The notes below the pieces were generated by a model. The model was not told the origin of the DNA and did no database searches. It saw only the letters and a program-made list of their open reading frames with translations. The translations under genes and the position numbers were made by a program. Shown piece by piece: positions 44,914-55,180 of a stretch of DNA of 64,000 nucleotides. The DNA is taken from NCBI RefSeq assembly GCF_014203355.1, contig NZ_JACHIR010000004.1, positions 164,533 to 228,532 of the forward strand. The letters are read 5' to 3'. Position 1 is the stretch's first letter; every line of letters starts with the position of its first letter. The stretch comes from Kutzneria kofuensis (GTDB lineage Bacteria; Actinomycetota; Actinomycetes; Mycobacteriales; Pseudonocardiaceae).

Positions 44914-45966
44914 TCACGGATCCGGGCGGGCGGGATAGTGCCGCCACGGCCTGAGTTGGTTGCCGGGGAATGGCGTGTAACCCGTCAGCCGGTCACGGAG
45001 ATCAGCCACGGTGGCGGCGAGAGTGAGGTCGTGATGTCGAATCCACGTGTCGTTGTAGATGGTGTCGAGATAGCGATCGCCGCCGTCGGGCGCCACGGCA
45101 ACGACATTGTTGCCAGGACCCAGTCGTCGGGCAACCGCCAGTGCGACGAAGACGGCGGCGCCGGACGAGCCGCCGAGCAGCATGCCTTCCTTGCTCGCCA
45201 GTAGCCGGCACGTGCTGAATGCTTCCGTGTCACCGCACCAGTAGGCCTCGTCGACGGTTGCGGGATCGAAATTGCCCGGGGTGAACGCGGAACCGAGGCC
45301 GACCAGAAGGTGCTGGCCCATGGGGCCGCCGATCGCGGCGGAGCCCCGGCCGTCCACCGCCACCATCCGGCAGTCGGGGCGGGTTTGCTTGACCCGTCGA
45401 CCTATTCCGGTGATCTGCCCGCAACTGCTGGTGGTGCACACGACGGCGTCGACGTCGCCGTCGAGGTCGTCGATGATCTCCGAGGCGGTCGCGCTGTGCG
45501 CGGACGGGTTTTCCGGGTTGTCCCACTGATTGGGCACGTACGCGCCCTCGACGGTCCGGCCGACCGTCTCGGCCGCCTGGATCCGCGGGATCTGGAACTT
45601 GCCGTGTTCGTCGGCCCGCTCGACGAGCACGGGGTCGGCGCCGTAGGCGGCGATGGTCCGCACGCTCAGCGCCGGTGTGCGAGGGTCGACCATGATCCGC
45701 ACCTGGATGCCGAGCGCGGAGCCGATCATCGCCAATGCGATGCCCAAGTTGCCCGACGTGGCTTCGACGATGCTGCCGTCCTCGGTGAGGGCCCCCGAAC
45801 GCAGCGCCGCGCGGATCATGGCCGAGGCCGGCCGCGCCTTGACGCTTCCGCCCGGGTTGAGGCATTCGAGCTTGACCCACACCGCCGCGTCGGCCGGCCC
45901 GGCGAGCCGCTGGAGACGCACCATCGGCGTGTTGCCGATGGCGTCGAGGATGGTGTCGTAACGCAT
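44914..45966 (-). CDS. PLP-dependent cysteine-synthase-fold enzyme (SbnA/CysM-like)
   Basis: 350 residues from ATG 45966 with GGAAGGAGG upstream. YDTILDAIGNTPMVRL is the fold-type II opening. PLP-Lys43 sits in NPGGSVKARPA, the substrate loop is ATSGNLGIALA, and the C-terminus has GDRYLDTIYNDTW. CysK/CysM/SbnA enzymes do beta-replacement on O-acetyl- or O-phosphoserine. It shares the DTIYND tail with the 47247 enzyme and belongs to the same operon (order: 48350, MFS, this gene; 15 bp after MFS). Its own nucleophile is unknown. Confidence 0.85.
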   Translation of the reverse strand: MRYDTILDAIGNTPMVRLQRLAGPADAAVWVKLECLNPGGSVKARPASAMIRAALRSGALTEDGSIVEATSGNLGIALAMIGSALGIQVRIMVDPRTPALSVRTIAAYGADPVLVERADEHGKFQIPRIQAAETVGRTVEGAYVPNQWDNPENPSAHSATASEIIDDLDGDVDAVVCTTSSCGQITGIGRRVKQTRPDCRMVAVDGRGSAAIGGPMGQHLLVGLGSAFTPGNFDPATVDEAYWCGDTEAFSTCRLLASKEGMLLGGSSGAAVFVALAVARRLGPGNNVVAVAPDGGDRYLDTIYNDTWIRHHDLTLAATVADLRDRLTGYTPFPGNQLRPWRHYPARPDP

Positions 45967-45981
45967 GGGCCTCCTTCCGTG

Positions 45982-47253
45982 TCACAAGCGGTTTCGAGGT
46001 GGAAACGCCGCGCGGGAGCGCAATACGCCGATCAGAGTGGCGCAGGCGACCCCATGGCCGACGAGCAACAGCCACGGCAGCCACGGCATGTCCAGGCGCG
46101 AACCCAGATCCGCGACGTAGCCGACGACGGTGTTGCCGATCGCGGAGGCCAACCCGGCGACCATGGCGTAGGCGCCGAGATACGTGCCGGTCAGCGTGCC
46201 GCGGCCGAACGTCGCGGTGAGATCCAGGACGAACGGTTGCGCCACGACCACGCCGAGGGTCAACACGATCGTCGCCAGTATCGCCGGGGAGATGGCCGGC
46301 AAGGACAGCAGCACGGCCGCCATCCCGCCGTCACGGCGGTCGGTGGCGGTCGGCTGCAGGGACGCGGTGACGGCGAGCGGCACGAAGGCCAGGCCGCACA
46401 ACGCCAGTCCGACGCCGATGGCCGTCGGCGGCTCCCAGTGCCGTTGGCACCAGTTGGTGACACGGACCTGCAGGCCGAGGGTGACAAGGGTGGACGCGAC
46501 GAACAGCACCGCGACCGTACTGTCCACTCCGGACACTCGACTGGCCTCGAGCGGCAGCACCAGGTAGAGCTGGCTGTACAACACGAACAGGCCGGATGTG
46601 GCGCAGATGAAGAGCAGGAAGCGCCGATCGGCGCTCATCTCCCGCCAGTCCACCAGCACCGACCGCGCCGCCGGCCGCGGTGCGCGAGTGGGCAGCGCGA
46701 CGACCTGGGCGATGGTCAGCGCGGCGAAGACGGCGGCCGCCGTGATCGCGACGGCGGGGAATTCCACGGCGAGCAGCACCCCGCCCAGCAGCGGGCCGAG
46801 CAACGTGCCGGCCTCACCGGCGACGTTGAGCAACGCGAACGCCCGCAGTCGCTGGTCGCCGGACTCGTGCGCCAGGTAGGCCCGGGCGGCCGGGCTGAAC
46901 AGCGCCCCCGCGACACCGGCCAGTAGTGTGGCGGCGAACAGCCCGGGCAGGCTGTCGAGGAACGCGAACGCCGCGAAGCCGACGGCCCGGAGCGCACAAC
47001 CGGTGATGATCACCGGCCGGCAGCCGAAGCGATCCGCCGCCGATCCGCCGAACAGCGTCAGCCCCTGCTGACTGAGGCTGCGGACGCCGATGACGGCCCC
47101 GATGACACCGGTCGGCAGCTGCAGGTTCTCCCGCAGATGCGTTGCCAGGTACGGCATCAGGAGAAAGAAGCCGAGGTTGACGCCGAACTGGTTCAGCAGC
47201 AGCAACTGCACGGTGCGAGACAGCGATCGGACGGACCGGATCGCGCTCAGCAC
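45982..47253 (-). CDS. MFS transporter, probable exporter of the locus product
   Basis: 423 residues from GTG 47253, overlapping the previous stop by 7 bp (GTGCTGA). Twelve membrane segments are expected. MFS motif A appears as [17 protein letters not shown] between segments 2 and 3, and motif C-like [16 protein letters not shown] in segment 5 points to an antiporter of the MdtH/DHA1 class. It is sandwiched between two cysteine-synthase-like genes, so export of, or resistance to, the locus product is the simplest role. Confidence 0.85.
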   Translation of the reverse strand: MLSAIRSVRSLSRTVQLLLLNQFGVNLGFFLLMPYLATHLRENLQLPTGVIGAVIGVRSLSQQGLTLFGGSAADRFGCRPVIITGCALRAVGFAAFAFLDSLPGLFAATLLAGVAGALFSPAARAYLAHESGDQRLRAFALLNVAGEAGTLLGPLLGGVLLAVEFPAVAITAAAVFAALTIAQVVALPTRAPRPAARSVLVDWREMSADRRFLLFICATSGLFVLYSQLYLVLPLEASRVSGVDSTVAVLFVASTLVTLGLQVRVTNWCQRHWEPPTAIGVGLALCGLAFVPLAVTASLQPTATDRRDGGMAAVLLSLPAISPAILATIVLTLGVVVAQPFVLDLTATFGRGTLTGTYLGAYAMVAGLASAIGNTVVGYVADLGSRLDMPWLPWLLLVGHGVACATLIGVLRSRAAFPPRNRL

Positions 47254-48350
47254 CGTCCCGCCTCGCCGTGCTCCGGTCGGGCGAGCGGATCCACCACCCG
47301 AAGGCACCGCGTCCAGCAGGTGACGTCCCGGGCCGAGGGGTCGGGAATCTCGTCCGGCTGGGCGGCCGGTGGCGCGTCGAGCAGTCCGTGCCGCCGGCAG
47401 TACCCGTCGTTGTAGATCGTGTCGAAATACCGCATCGGGCCGTCCGGGAAGATCGCCACCACCCGCAGGTCCGGCGGCTGCGTCCGGGCGATCCAGCCCG
47501 CGACGAGGGCCACCGCGCCCACACTCCAGCCGCCGCAGACGTACCGAGCCCTGGCCAGCTGCCGGCACGACCACACCGCCTCGGCCGGCGCCACCCAGTG
47601 CACCTCGTCGAAGCTGGCGTAGTCCACGTTGCGTGGATGGACACTCGACCCGAGACCGCGCATCAGGCGGCCCCAGGCCGGCTGGCCGAAGATCGTCGAC
47701 CCCACCGCGTCCACACCGACCAGCCGCAGATGCGGGAAGTACGTGCGCAGCACCCGCGTCACGCCGGCGGAATGACCGCCCGTGCCGACCGAACACACCA
47801 GCACGTCGATCCGGCCGAGCTGGGCCACGAGCTCCAGGGCCAGAGGCGCGTACCCCGCGGCGTGGTCGGGATTGTCGTACTGGTCGGGGTGGTACGCGCC
47901 CGGGCACGCGGCCAGTAGTTCCCGCACCCGGTCGCACCGGGCCCGCTGCCATCCGCCGACCGGGCAGGGCTCGCGAACCACCTCCACCCGCACCCCGAGA
48001 GCGCACAGCATGCGCCGAACGATCGGCTCCATGCCGGCATCCGTCACGACCGTCACCGGGTGGCCGAAGGCGATTCCGGCCAACCCCAGGCCAAGGCCGA
48101 ACGAACCGCTGCTCGACTCGATGATCATCGAGCCCGGGGCGAGGTCACCACGCTCACGGGCGCGGGCGACCATGTGCAGGGCGGGACGGTCCTTCATCCC
48201 ACCGGGATTGACCCCCTCCAGCTTGGCCCAGAACCCTCGCTTGTCCGACGCGAACGGGGTGTCGATCCACAGTACCGGCGTGTTTCCCACGGTCGACGCG
48301 AGATCCGCGCAACGGGCCACCCCCGGTGGACATCCCGACACACCGTTCAA
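47247..48350 (-). CDS. PLP-dependent cysteine-synthase-fold enzyme, divergent member
   Basis: About 367 residues. TTG 48350 has AAGGG 9 nt upstream; GTG 48341 is close behind and equally possible. [17 protein letters not shown] opens the fold, PLP-Lys sits in [10 protein letters not shown], one residue shorter than NPGGSVKDR, and the loop is [16 protein letters not shown] instead of TSGN. The C-terminus has [17 protein letters not shown]. The substrate is likely an amino-acid derivative other than the O-acetylserine of CysK. It is the first gene of the minus-strand operon and divergent from the XRE-STAND gene. Confidence 0.82.
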   Translation of the reverse strand: MNGVSGCPPGVARCADLASTVGNTPVLWIDTPFASDKRGFWAKLEGVNPGGMKDRPALHMVARARERGDLAPGSMIIESSSGSFGLGLGLAGIAFGHPVTVVTDAGMEPIVRRMLCALGVRVEVVREPCPVGGWQRARCDRVRELLAACPGAYHPDQYDNPDHAAGYAPLALELVAQLGRIDVLVCSVGTGGHSAGVTRVLRTYFPHLRLVGVDAVGSTIFGQPAWGRLMRGLGSSVHPRNVDYASFDEVHWVAPAEAVWSCRQLARARYVCGGWSVGAVALVAGWIARTQPPDLRVVAIFPDGPMRYFDTIYNDGYCRRHGLLDAPPAAQPDEIPDPSARDVTCWTRCLRVVDPLARPEHGEAGRC

Positions 48351-48525
48351 CGTCCGAAACCCTTGCCGGGCAAGCACAACAGCGCCTGTCCAGCAGTGGA
48401 CACTGTCATGACCATGGCACACCCTTTCCGCACGCGCACACGTAAACTTCCCCGGCGGCGGGTCCCCCTGGCGCCCGCCGCCGGGATGAGACCACAACTG
48501 GATACGTGTCAGCTTGTCCCGCACC

Positions 48526-48625
48526 AGCACGGAGTTTTCGCGAACGCGCCGTCCGTGTGGAGAAGTTTCCCGTATCCCTGCCTGACGACAGTGGGGGATA
48601 CAGGCGATGAACAGCGAGAACGGCT
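48526..48625 (+). repeat. Copy B of the duplicated promoter element, ahead of the XRE-STAND gene
   Basis: 48533-48603 matches 44741-44810. It contains the inverted repeat GTATCCC (48572-48578) / GGGATAC (48595-48601), which ends 5 nt before the ATG at 48607. In that position it could be an autoregulatory operator covering the start site. Seen directly in the sequence; binding is inference. Confidence 0.55.
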
Positions 48626-51600
48626 CGAGAAAGGCACAGGGCTTCGCGACCGCGCTGCGGCGGCTGCGGCACGCACAGGGACTGTCACTGTCCCAGTTGT
48701 CCGCGCTCACCCATTACAGCCGGGGCTACCTGAGCAATGTGGAGAACGGCCACAAGCCGGCGACGACCGACCTCGCCCGCCGATTGGACGATGTGCTGCA
48801 GGCCAAAGGGGCGCTGGCCGGCCTGGTGGCGCCGGCCGAGGACACGCCCCCGTGCCCGTACCTGGGCCTGGCGGCGTTCGGCCCCGACGACGCCCGGTGG
48901 TTCTTCGGCCGGGCGCGCAGCACGGCGGCCCTGATCAGCCGGGTCACCGAGTGCGTGGACCGTGATCAGCCGCTGATCGTGTTCGGCGCCTCCGGGGTGG
49001 GCAAGTCCTCGCTGTTGTCCGCCGGCCTGATTCCCGCGCTGGCCGCCGGCGCCCTGCCGGCGGCGGGTTCGGCCGGCTGGCCGGTGCTGGCGATGACCCC
49101 GACCGCGCACCCGACGGCCGCGCTGGCCGAGCACGCGGCCCCGCTGCTGGGAATACCCGCCGAGAAACTCCGCGACGAGATCCGGGCCGGGCGGTGGGGT
49201 TCGACGCTGCGGATGACGCTCGGGCCCGGCGAGGGCCGCCTCGTGCTGATCGTCGACCAGTTCGAGGAGGTCTTCACACTCTGCGAGACCGACAGCGAGC
49301 ACCGGGCGTTCATCGCGGCGCTGTGTGACGCGTCCCGTCCCGGCGACGGCGGTCAGCGGGCCGCCGCGCTGGTCGTCGTCGGCGTCCGGGCCGACTTCTA
49401 CAGCCATTGCCTGACCCACGCCGAGCTGCTCGGCGCGGTGCAGGACAACCAGTTCGCCGTCACGGCGATGAACCGGGACGAACTCGTCGAGGCGATCAGC
49501 GCTCCCGCGCGGGCCGCCAAGCTCGACCTCGAACCCGGCCTGGTCGAGATCCTGCTGCGCGACCTGGGCATCGAGCACGGCGCCGACCAGGAACACGCCA
49601 CCTACGAGTCGCGCGTCCTGCCGTTGCTGTCCCACGCGCTGCTGGCCACCTGGCAGCAGCGGGAGGGCAATCGCCTGACGGTGGCCGGCTACCAGCTCAC
49701 CGGCGGTATCCACGGTGCGGTCGCCACCACCGCCGAACGCGTCTACACCAGCCTGGACGCCACCGCGCGGCGGGAAGCCCGCCACCTGCTGCTGCGTCTG
49801 GTGCGGGTCGGCGAGGACAGCGAGCACAGCGGCCGCCGCGTCGAACGTGACCGGCTGTTGAGCCAGTCGTCGAACCAGGTCGCCTCCGCCGTCGCCATGG
49901 AAGCGCTCGTCGCGGCCCGGCTGCTCACCCTGGACCGCGATTCCGTGGAGATCACCCACGAAGCCCTGCTGCGGGCCTGGCCGAGACTGCGCGGCTGGAT
50001 CGACAACGACCGCGCCTGGCTGCTCAGCCGCCAGCGGCTCATCGACGCCGCCGAGGCCTGGGACCGGGAAGGCCGGCATCCGGCCACCCTCTACCGGGGC
50101 CCCCGCCTCGCCGCCGTGCGCGAGTCGGTGCAGGAGGCCGGGTCCGGCGCCGGCGTGACCCCACTGGCTCGGCAGTTCCTCGACGCCTCGATCCAACTGG
50201 AGCAGGACGAACAGCGGGCCGCCCGCCACCACACCCACCGCCTTCGCCGACTCGTCGCCGGTCTCACCGTCCTGTTCATTCTCGCGACCGCGGCGACCAT
50301 GTACGCGATACGCGCCCGGGAAGACGCGGTGGAGCAACGGAATCTGGCCATCTCCGGCAAGGTGGCCAGCGAGGCGACCGGCCTGCGGGCCGCCAACCCC
50401 GCTCTCGGCGGGCAGCTCAGCCTGGCCGCCTATCGCCTCATGCCCACGGCGGAAACCAGGAGCAGCCTGCTGAGTTCCTGGGCCGCGCCACGGGCCACGG
50501 TCGTCACGAGCGGAGCGGATCTCACCGACGCGCTCGCCCTCAGCCCGGACGGTCGAACACTCACCACGACCACGCGCAGCGGCTTCAGCTTGTGGGATAT
50601 CAGCGACTCGTGGCAGCCGAGCCCCCTGGCCGCGACGAGAGACGTGACCAGGAGGACCGATGACATCGTCGGCTCGGCGGCCTTCAGCCCGGCCGGAAAC
50701 CTGCTGGCCACCGGCAGCACGGACGGGACGGTTCGACTCTGGGACGTGGCGGACCGGCACGAGCCGCGCGACCTCAGCACCATTCCCAGCCACACGGATG
50801 CGGTGGGGTCGATAGCGTTCGCGCCGACCGGAGCCGTGCTGGCCACCGTGGACCGCGACCGCGAGGTTCAGCTGTGGGATCTCAGCGATCCGCAACAACC
50901 CAGGGCCTTGGGCCGGACGAGCGGGCACACCGGCGCCCGCGCGGTCGCCTTCAGTCCACGAGGCGATACGGTGGCTACCGTCGGCCACGACCGGACGGTC
51001 CGGCTGTGGGACGTGGCGGACCGGTCCGCTCCTCGGCTCGTCGGATCTCTCGCCGGGGACGGGCAACTCGGCGTCGAATTCAGTTCGGACGGACGGCTGC
51101 TGGTCACCGCCGGCCAGGACCGCACCGTCCGGCTCTGGGATGTGACGGATCCACGTCAGGCCGGCCTGGCCGCCACTGTGCCGGGACCGGACGGCACGGT
51201 CGGGGCTGTGGCGCTGAGCGCGGACGGCCACATGCTCGCCACGGCGGGCGACGATCGCATGATCCGGCTGTGGGATGTGACCGATCCGCACCAGCCCGGT
51301 TCCGTCGCGGTGCTGACCGGCCACACCGACGCGGTCACATCACTGGTGTTCAGCCGGGACGGCCGTACCCTGGCCTCGGCCAGTGCCGACAACACGGCTC
51401 GGCTGTGGGAGGTCACCGGTCCCGCCCTGGCCGACCACGCCGGCGCCGTCTACGCCGTCGCGTTCAGCCCGGACGGGCGGGTGCTGGCCACTACGGGGGA
51501 CGATCGGTCGCTACGCCTGCGGGACGTCTCGGATCCGCGCCGGCCGACCCTGCTGTCCGCGACGCCGACCGGCCACTCCCACACGGTGCGCTCGTTGGCC

Positions 51601-52455
51601 TACAGCCCCAACGGCCGGCTGTTGGCCACCGCGAGCTGGGACAGGACCGTCCGCCTGTGGGACGTGGGCGATCCGCGCCGGCCGAGCCTGTCGGCGACTG
51701 TGTCCGGCCACGAGGGCAAGATCCGCTGGGTGGCGTTCAGCCCGGACGGCCAGATCCTGGCCACCGCGAGCGACGACCACACCGTCCGGCTCTGGGACGT
51801 CAGGAACGCACGCGCGCCGGCGCTGCTGAGCACGGTGACAGGGCACACCGAGACGGTTCGTGTCGTGGCGTTCAGCCCCGACGGCCATCTGCTGGCCACC
51901 GCGAGCTGGGACCGGACCGCCCGCCTGTGGGACGTCAGGAACCCGCGCAAGCCGACGCTGGTCGGCACGGTCGGCGGCCTGGACCAACCGGTGCGATCCA
52001 TCGTGTTCTCCCCGAACGGGGACATGGTCGCCACGGCGACGTGGGACGGCGTGATCCGGCTCTGGGACGTCACCGACCCGCGGCAGCCCCGGTCGCTGCC
52101 GTCCCTGACCGGACACAGCGGCATGGTCTTCGGCACCGCCTTCAGCCCGGACGGCGACACCCTCGTCTCCACCGGCGTCGACGGGACCGTCCGGCTGTGG
52201 GACGTCGCCGATCCCGAGCATCCCAGCGCGACGGCCGTCCTGTCGCCCGAGCACCTCACCGCGGTGTTCGCCGTGGCGTTCAGCCCGGACGGCCACACCA
52301 TCGCCACGGTCGCCCACGACCACACGACCCGACTGTGGGAGACCGACGCCGACCTGGTGGCCGAGCACATCTGCGACGTCACGCGGAACCCTGTCTCGAT
52401 CTCCGAGTGGGATCGCTACTTCGGCGACACTCCCTACAACCCACCCTGCGCCTAG
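48607..52455 (+). CDS. XRE-HTH / STAND ATPase / WD40 beta-propeller regulator
   Basis: 1,282 residues from ATG 48607. Residues 10-70 are an XRE HTH ([20 protein letters not shown], then YLSNVENG). [20 protein letters not shown] leads into a novel-STAND ATPase with P-loop GASGVGKSS (about 127-135) and Walker [14 protein letters not shown] membrane segment follows near residue 555 ([20 protein letters not shown]). The rest is about 13 WD40 repeats with AFSPDG..LATAS.D.TVRLWDV units, enough for two propellers. It is placed directly before the synthetase operon, so it may sense and regulate it. STAND proteins also act in antiphage defence. Confidence 0.9.
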   Translation: MNSENGSRKAQGFATALRRLRHAQGLSLSQLSALTHYSRGYLSNVENGHKPATTDLARRLDDVLQAKGALAGLVAPAEDTPPCPYLGLAAFGPDDARWFFGRARSTAALISRVTECVDRDQPLIVFGASGVGKSSLLSAGLIPALAAGALPAAGSAGWPVLAMTPTAHPTAALAEHAAPLLGIPAEKLRDEIRAGRWGSTLRMTLGPGEGRLVLIVDQFEEVFTLCETDSEHRAFIAALCDASRPGDGGQRAAALVVVGVRADFYSHCLTHAELLGAVQDNQFAVTAMNRDELVEAISAPARAAKLDLEPGLVEILLRDLGIEHGADQEHATYESRVLPLLSHALLATWQQREGNRLTVAGYQLTGGIHGAVATTAERVYTSLDATARREARHLLLRLVRVGEDSEHSGRRVERDRLLSQSSNQVASAVAMEALVAARLLTLDRDSVEITHEALLRAWPRLRGWIDNDRAWLLSRQRLIDAAEAWDREGRHPATLYRGPRLAAVRESVQEAGSGAGVTPLARQFLDASIQLEQDEQRAARHHTHRLRRLVAGLTVLFILATAATMYAIRAREDAVEQRNLAISGKVASEATGLRAANPALGGQLSLAAYRLMPTAETRSSLLSSWAAPRATVVTSGADLTDALALSPDGRTLTTTTRSGFSLWDISDSWQPSPLAATRDVTRRTDDIVGSAAFSPAGNLLATGSTDGTVRLWDVADRHEPRDLSTIPSHTDAVGSIAFAPTGAVLATVDRDREVQLWDLSDPQQPRALGRTSGHTGARAVAFSPRGDTVATVGHDRTVRLWDVADRSAPRLVGSLAGDGQLGVEFSSDGRLLVTAGQDRTVRLWDVTDPRQAGLAATVPGPDGTVGAVALSADGHMLATAGDDRMIRLWDVTDPHQPGSVAVLTGHTDAVTSLVFSRDGRTLASASADNTARLWEVTGPALADHAGAVYAVAFSPDGRVLATTGDDRSLRLRDVSDPRRPTLLSATPTGHSHTVRSLAYSPNGRLLATASWDRTVRLWDVGDPRRPSLSATVSGHEGKIRWVAFSPDGQILATASDDHTVRLWDVRNARAPALLSTVTGHTETVRVVAFSPDGHLLATASWDRTARLWDVRNPRKPTLVGTVGGLDQPVRSIVFSPNGDMVATATWDGVIRLWDVTDPRQPRSLPSLTGHSGMVFGTAFSPDGDTLVSTGVDGTVRLWDVADPEHPSATAVLSPEHLTAVFAVAFSPDGHTIATVAHDHTTRLWETDADLVAEHICDVTRNPVSISEWDRYFGDTPYNPPCA

Positions 52456-52462
52456 GTGACGT

Positions 52463-52484
52463 GCCGGCCCCCTGTCGGGCCGGC
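52463..52484 (+). terminator. Terminator hairpin after XRE-STAND gene
   Basis: Stem GCCGGCCC / GGGCCGGC with a 6-nt loop, 8 nt after the stop. Confidence 0.65.
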
Positions 52485-52487
52485 CAC

Positions 52488-52503
52488 ACACCGGTACCGG
52501 TGT
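52488..52503. promoter_or_regulatory. 16-bp perfect palindrome upstream of the synthetase operon
   Basis: ACACCGGTACCGGTGT, about 102 nt before the GTG of the Pls-like gene and just after the upstream terminator. This position suits an operator for the operon. No second copy was noticed in the window. Confidence 0.5.
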
Positions 52504-52605
52504 AGGTAACTTCGCGGATGTTCCGTCACGCGGTCCGACGCACGCTTGTCGCGTTCCTTTCCGCCCCCTGCGCGGATCTGCCGACTTCTGGTTCAGGGAG
52601 CTCAC

Positions 52606-55155
52606 GTGGCGGGCAAGTCTGTCGAGACCTTGACAGCCGATCTGGCCGAACCTTCCACCATCCGGTGCGGCGCCGACGCCGAGGGGATCCTCGCGGAGGT
52701 GCTGGCCGACGTCGTGCGTGTCGAGCGCGTGCCGGTCGACAGCCACTTCTTCGACGATCTGGGCGCCGACTCGTTGGTGATGGCCCATTTCTGCGCCCGG
52801 GTGAGGAAGCGGGCGGACGTGCCGTCGGTGTCGATGAAGGACGTCTACCAACATCCCACGATCGCCAGCCTGGCAGCGGCGCTCGCGCCCCCGGGCGACA
52901 CGCTCGTCGAGCCGGCCCAGCCACCCGTCGAGGTGGGGCCGCCGGCAAGCACGCGGCAGTACGTCCTCTGCGGAACGCTGCAGGTTCTGCTCCTGCTCGG
53001 GTACGTCTGTCTCGTCGCGCTCGGCCTCGACCAAGCCATCCAGTGGGTTGCGGCCAGCGGAAACCTGCTCGCCGACTACCTGCGCACGGTGGTGGTCGGA
53101 GGCGTGACCTTCCTCGCCGCGTGCACCCTCCCGATCGCGGCGAAATGGGTGCTGGTCGGCCGGTGGAAGCGCCGGCGGATCCGCGTCTGGAGCCTGGACT
53201 ACGTCCGGTTCTGGCTGGTCAAGACCCTGGTCACGCTGAACCCGGTGGTTCTGTTCGCCGGTTCGCCGCTCTACGTGCTCTACCTGAGGGCACTGGGTGC
53301 GCGGGTCGGCCGCGGCGCCGTGGTCTTCTCGCGGCACGCGCCCGTGTGCACCGACCTGCTCACCATCGGCGACGGCACGATCATCCGCAAGGACACCTAC
53401 CTCACCGGGTACCGAGCCCACGCCGGCTGGATCGAGACGGGCGCGGTCACCGTCGGGCGGGACGCGTTCGTCGGTGAGAAGGCGGTGCTCGACATCGAGA
53501 CCTCGATCGGCGACGGGGCCCAGCTCGGCCATGTCTCCTCACTCCACACGGGACAGCACATACCCCACGGCCAGCGCTGGCACGGCTCCCCCGCGCAGCC
53601 GACCGAAGCGAACTACCAGACAGCCGCACCGGCCGACTGTGGCATCGGGAGAAGGGCCGTCTACACCGCGGTGCAACTGGCGAGCCTGCTGTTGCTGTAC
53701 CTGCCGCTGATGCTGAGCGCCACGGACCTGCTGTTCGGAGAGGTCCCGGGGCTCGCGACACTGTTCGACTCGGATTCGACGGCCTTCGCGAGCTGGTCGT
53801 TCGTGGGCGTCGTGTTGGTGACATCCCTGGTGCTCTTCTTCGGTTCCGTGCTCCTCGGCCTCCTCCTCGTGGTCACCCTTCCCCGCCTGCTCAATCTCGT
53901 CATCGAGCCGGACAAGGTCTATCGCCTGTACGGATTCCGCTACGCCGCCCACCGGGCGATCGCGGGCCTGACCAACCGGAAGTTCTTCGTCGAGCTCCTC
54001 GGCGACAGCTCCTACATCGTCGGCTACCTGCGCTGCCTCGGGTATCGGCTCGCGCCGGTCGTGCAGACCGGAGCGAACTTCGGCAAGCAGGTCAAGCACG
54101 AGACCCCCTACCTGGTCTCCGTCGGCAGCGGCACGGTGGTCGCCGACGGATTGTCGATCGCCAATGCCGACTACTCCAGCACGTCGTTCCGCGTGTCCGA
54201 AGCGTCGATCGGCCGGAACAACTTCCTCGGGAACGACATCGTCTATCCCGCGCGGGGCCGGACCGGCGACAACTGCCTGCTCGCGACCAAGGTCCTCGTC
54301 CCGCTCGACGGGGAGATCCGCGAGGATGTCGGACTTCTGGGCTCGCCCAGCTTCGAGATCCCCCGCACGGTCGAGCGGGACAGCAGGTTCCAGCACATGG
54401 CGAGCGGGGACGAACTGCCCGGCCGCCTGGCGGCCAAGAACAAGCACAATGCCCTCACCATCGCGTGGTTCCTGCTGTCGCGGTGGGGCTATGCCTTCGT
54501 GATCACCCTGACCGGTTTCTGGGCCGCGGACCTGCGGGGCTCGTGGGGCGGCCTGGCGATCGCGTCGTTCGCCGTCTTCTCCCTGGTGTTCGGCGTGGTC
54601 TACTTCGCGCTGGTCGAACGCGCCGCCACGGGGTTCCGGGGCACACAGCCGTCGTACTGCTCGATCTACCAGCTCGACTGCTGGCGGCGGGAACGTTTCC
54701 TCAAGCTGACCGGGCACATGCACATGGCACTCAACGGAACCCCGCTGAAGAACGTGGCCTGGCGGCTGCTGGGTGTCCGACTCGGCCGGAGGCTGCTCGA
54801 CGACGGCTGCACCATGGCGGAGAAGGACATGGTGACGATCGGCGACGACTGCGCGCTCAACGTGGGAAGCTCGATCCAGTGCCACTCGCTGGAGGACTTC
54901 GCCTTCAAGGCCGACCGCATCACGATCGGGTCCGGCTGCACCATCGGGGTCGGCGCGCTTGTCCACTACGGCGTGACGATGGGTGACGGCGTGGTGCTCG
55001 CCCCCGACTCCTTCCTCATGAAGGGCGAGGAAGTCCCGCCCCATGCCCGGTGGGGCGGGAACCCGGCCCGTGAGATGCCCGACACCGCAACCGGTTCGCC
55101 GGCCCGCCGGAACGACGACCACAGCGCCGACGCCGCTCTGACCGGCGACAAGTAG
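52606..55155 (+). CDS. Pls-like synthetase half: PCP + six TM + three left-handed beta-helix domains
   Basis: 849 residues from GTG 52606 (AGGGAG 7 nt upstream). A carrier protein covers about residues 15-95 with the phosphopantetheine Ser56 in DDLGADSLVM. Then membrane pairs alternate with three hexapeptide/LbH domains: TM1-2 (about 118-185), domain 1 (to 345), TM3-4, domain 2 (about 490-600), TM5-6, and domain 3 (about 705-830, with VTIGDDCALNVGSSIQ and ITIGSGCTIGVGALV). This is the terminal region of Pls/PosA NRPSs (epsilon-poly-lysine synthetase), where the domains catalyse chain growth at the membrane. Unlike Pls there is no A domain; it is in the next gene, 25 bp on. Confidence 0.87.
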   Translation: MAGKSVETLTADLAEPSTIRCGADAEGILAEVLADVVRVERVPVDSHFFDDLGADSLVMAHFCARVRKRADVPSVSMKDVYQHPTIASLAAALAPPGDTLVEPAQPPVEVGPPASTRQYVLCGTLQVLLLLGYVCLVALGLDQAIQWVAASGNLLADYLRTVVVGGVTFLAACTLPIAAKWVLVGRWKRRRIRVWSLDYVRFWLVKTLVTLNPVVLFAGSPLYVLYLRALGARVGRGAVVFSRHAPVCTDLLTIGDGTIIRKDTYLTGYRAHAGWIETGAVTVGRDAFVGEKAVLDIETSIGDGAQLGHVSSLHTGQHIPHGQRWHGSPAQPTEANYQTAAPADCGIGRRAVYTAVQLASLLLLYLPLMLSATDLLFGEVPGLATLFDSDSTAFASWSFVGVVLVTSLVLFFGSVLLGLLLVVTLPRLLNLVIEPDKVYRLYGFRYAAHRAIAGLTNRKFFVELLGDSSYIVGYLRCLGYRLAPVVQTGANFGKQVKHETPYLVSVGSGTVVADGLSIANADYSSTSFRVSEASIGRNNFLGNDIVYPARGRTGDNCLLATKVLVPLDGEIREDVGLLGSPSFEIPRTVERDSRFQHMASGDELPGRLAAKNKHNALTIAWFLLSRWGYAFVITLTGFWAADLRGSWGGLAIASFAVFSLVFGVVYFALVERAATGFRGTQPSYCSIYQLDCWRRERFLKLTGHMHMALNGTPLKNVAWRLLGVRLGRRLLDDGCTMAEKDMVTIGDDCALNVGSSIQCHSLEDFAFKADRITIGSGCTIGVGALVHYGVTMGDGVVLAPDSFLMKGEEVPPHARWGGNPAREMPDTATGSPARRNDDHSADAALTGDK

Positions 55156-55180
55156 CACCAGGGAGCGGAGGAGAAACTCG

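Noticed and set aside
48685..51324. 879-residue minus-strand frame antisense to the XRE-STAND gene
   Set aside because: Shadow of the WD40-encoding strand; the plus strand has a P-loop and repeated WD40 units.
50680..52350. Regular about 130-bp repeats as a DNA tandem repeat element
   Set aside because: They are the coding units of WD40 repeats, with degenerate DNA between conserved residues.
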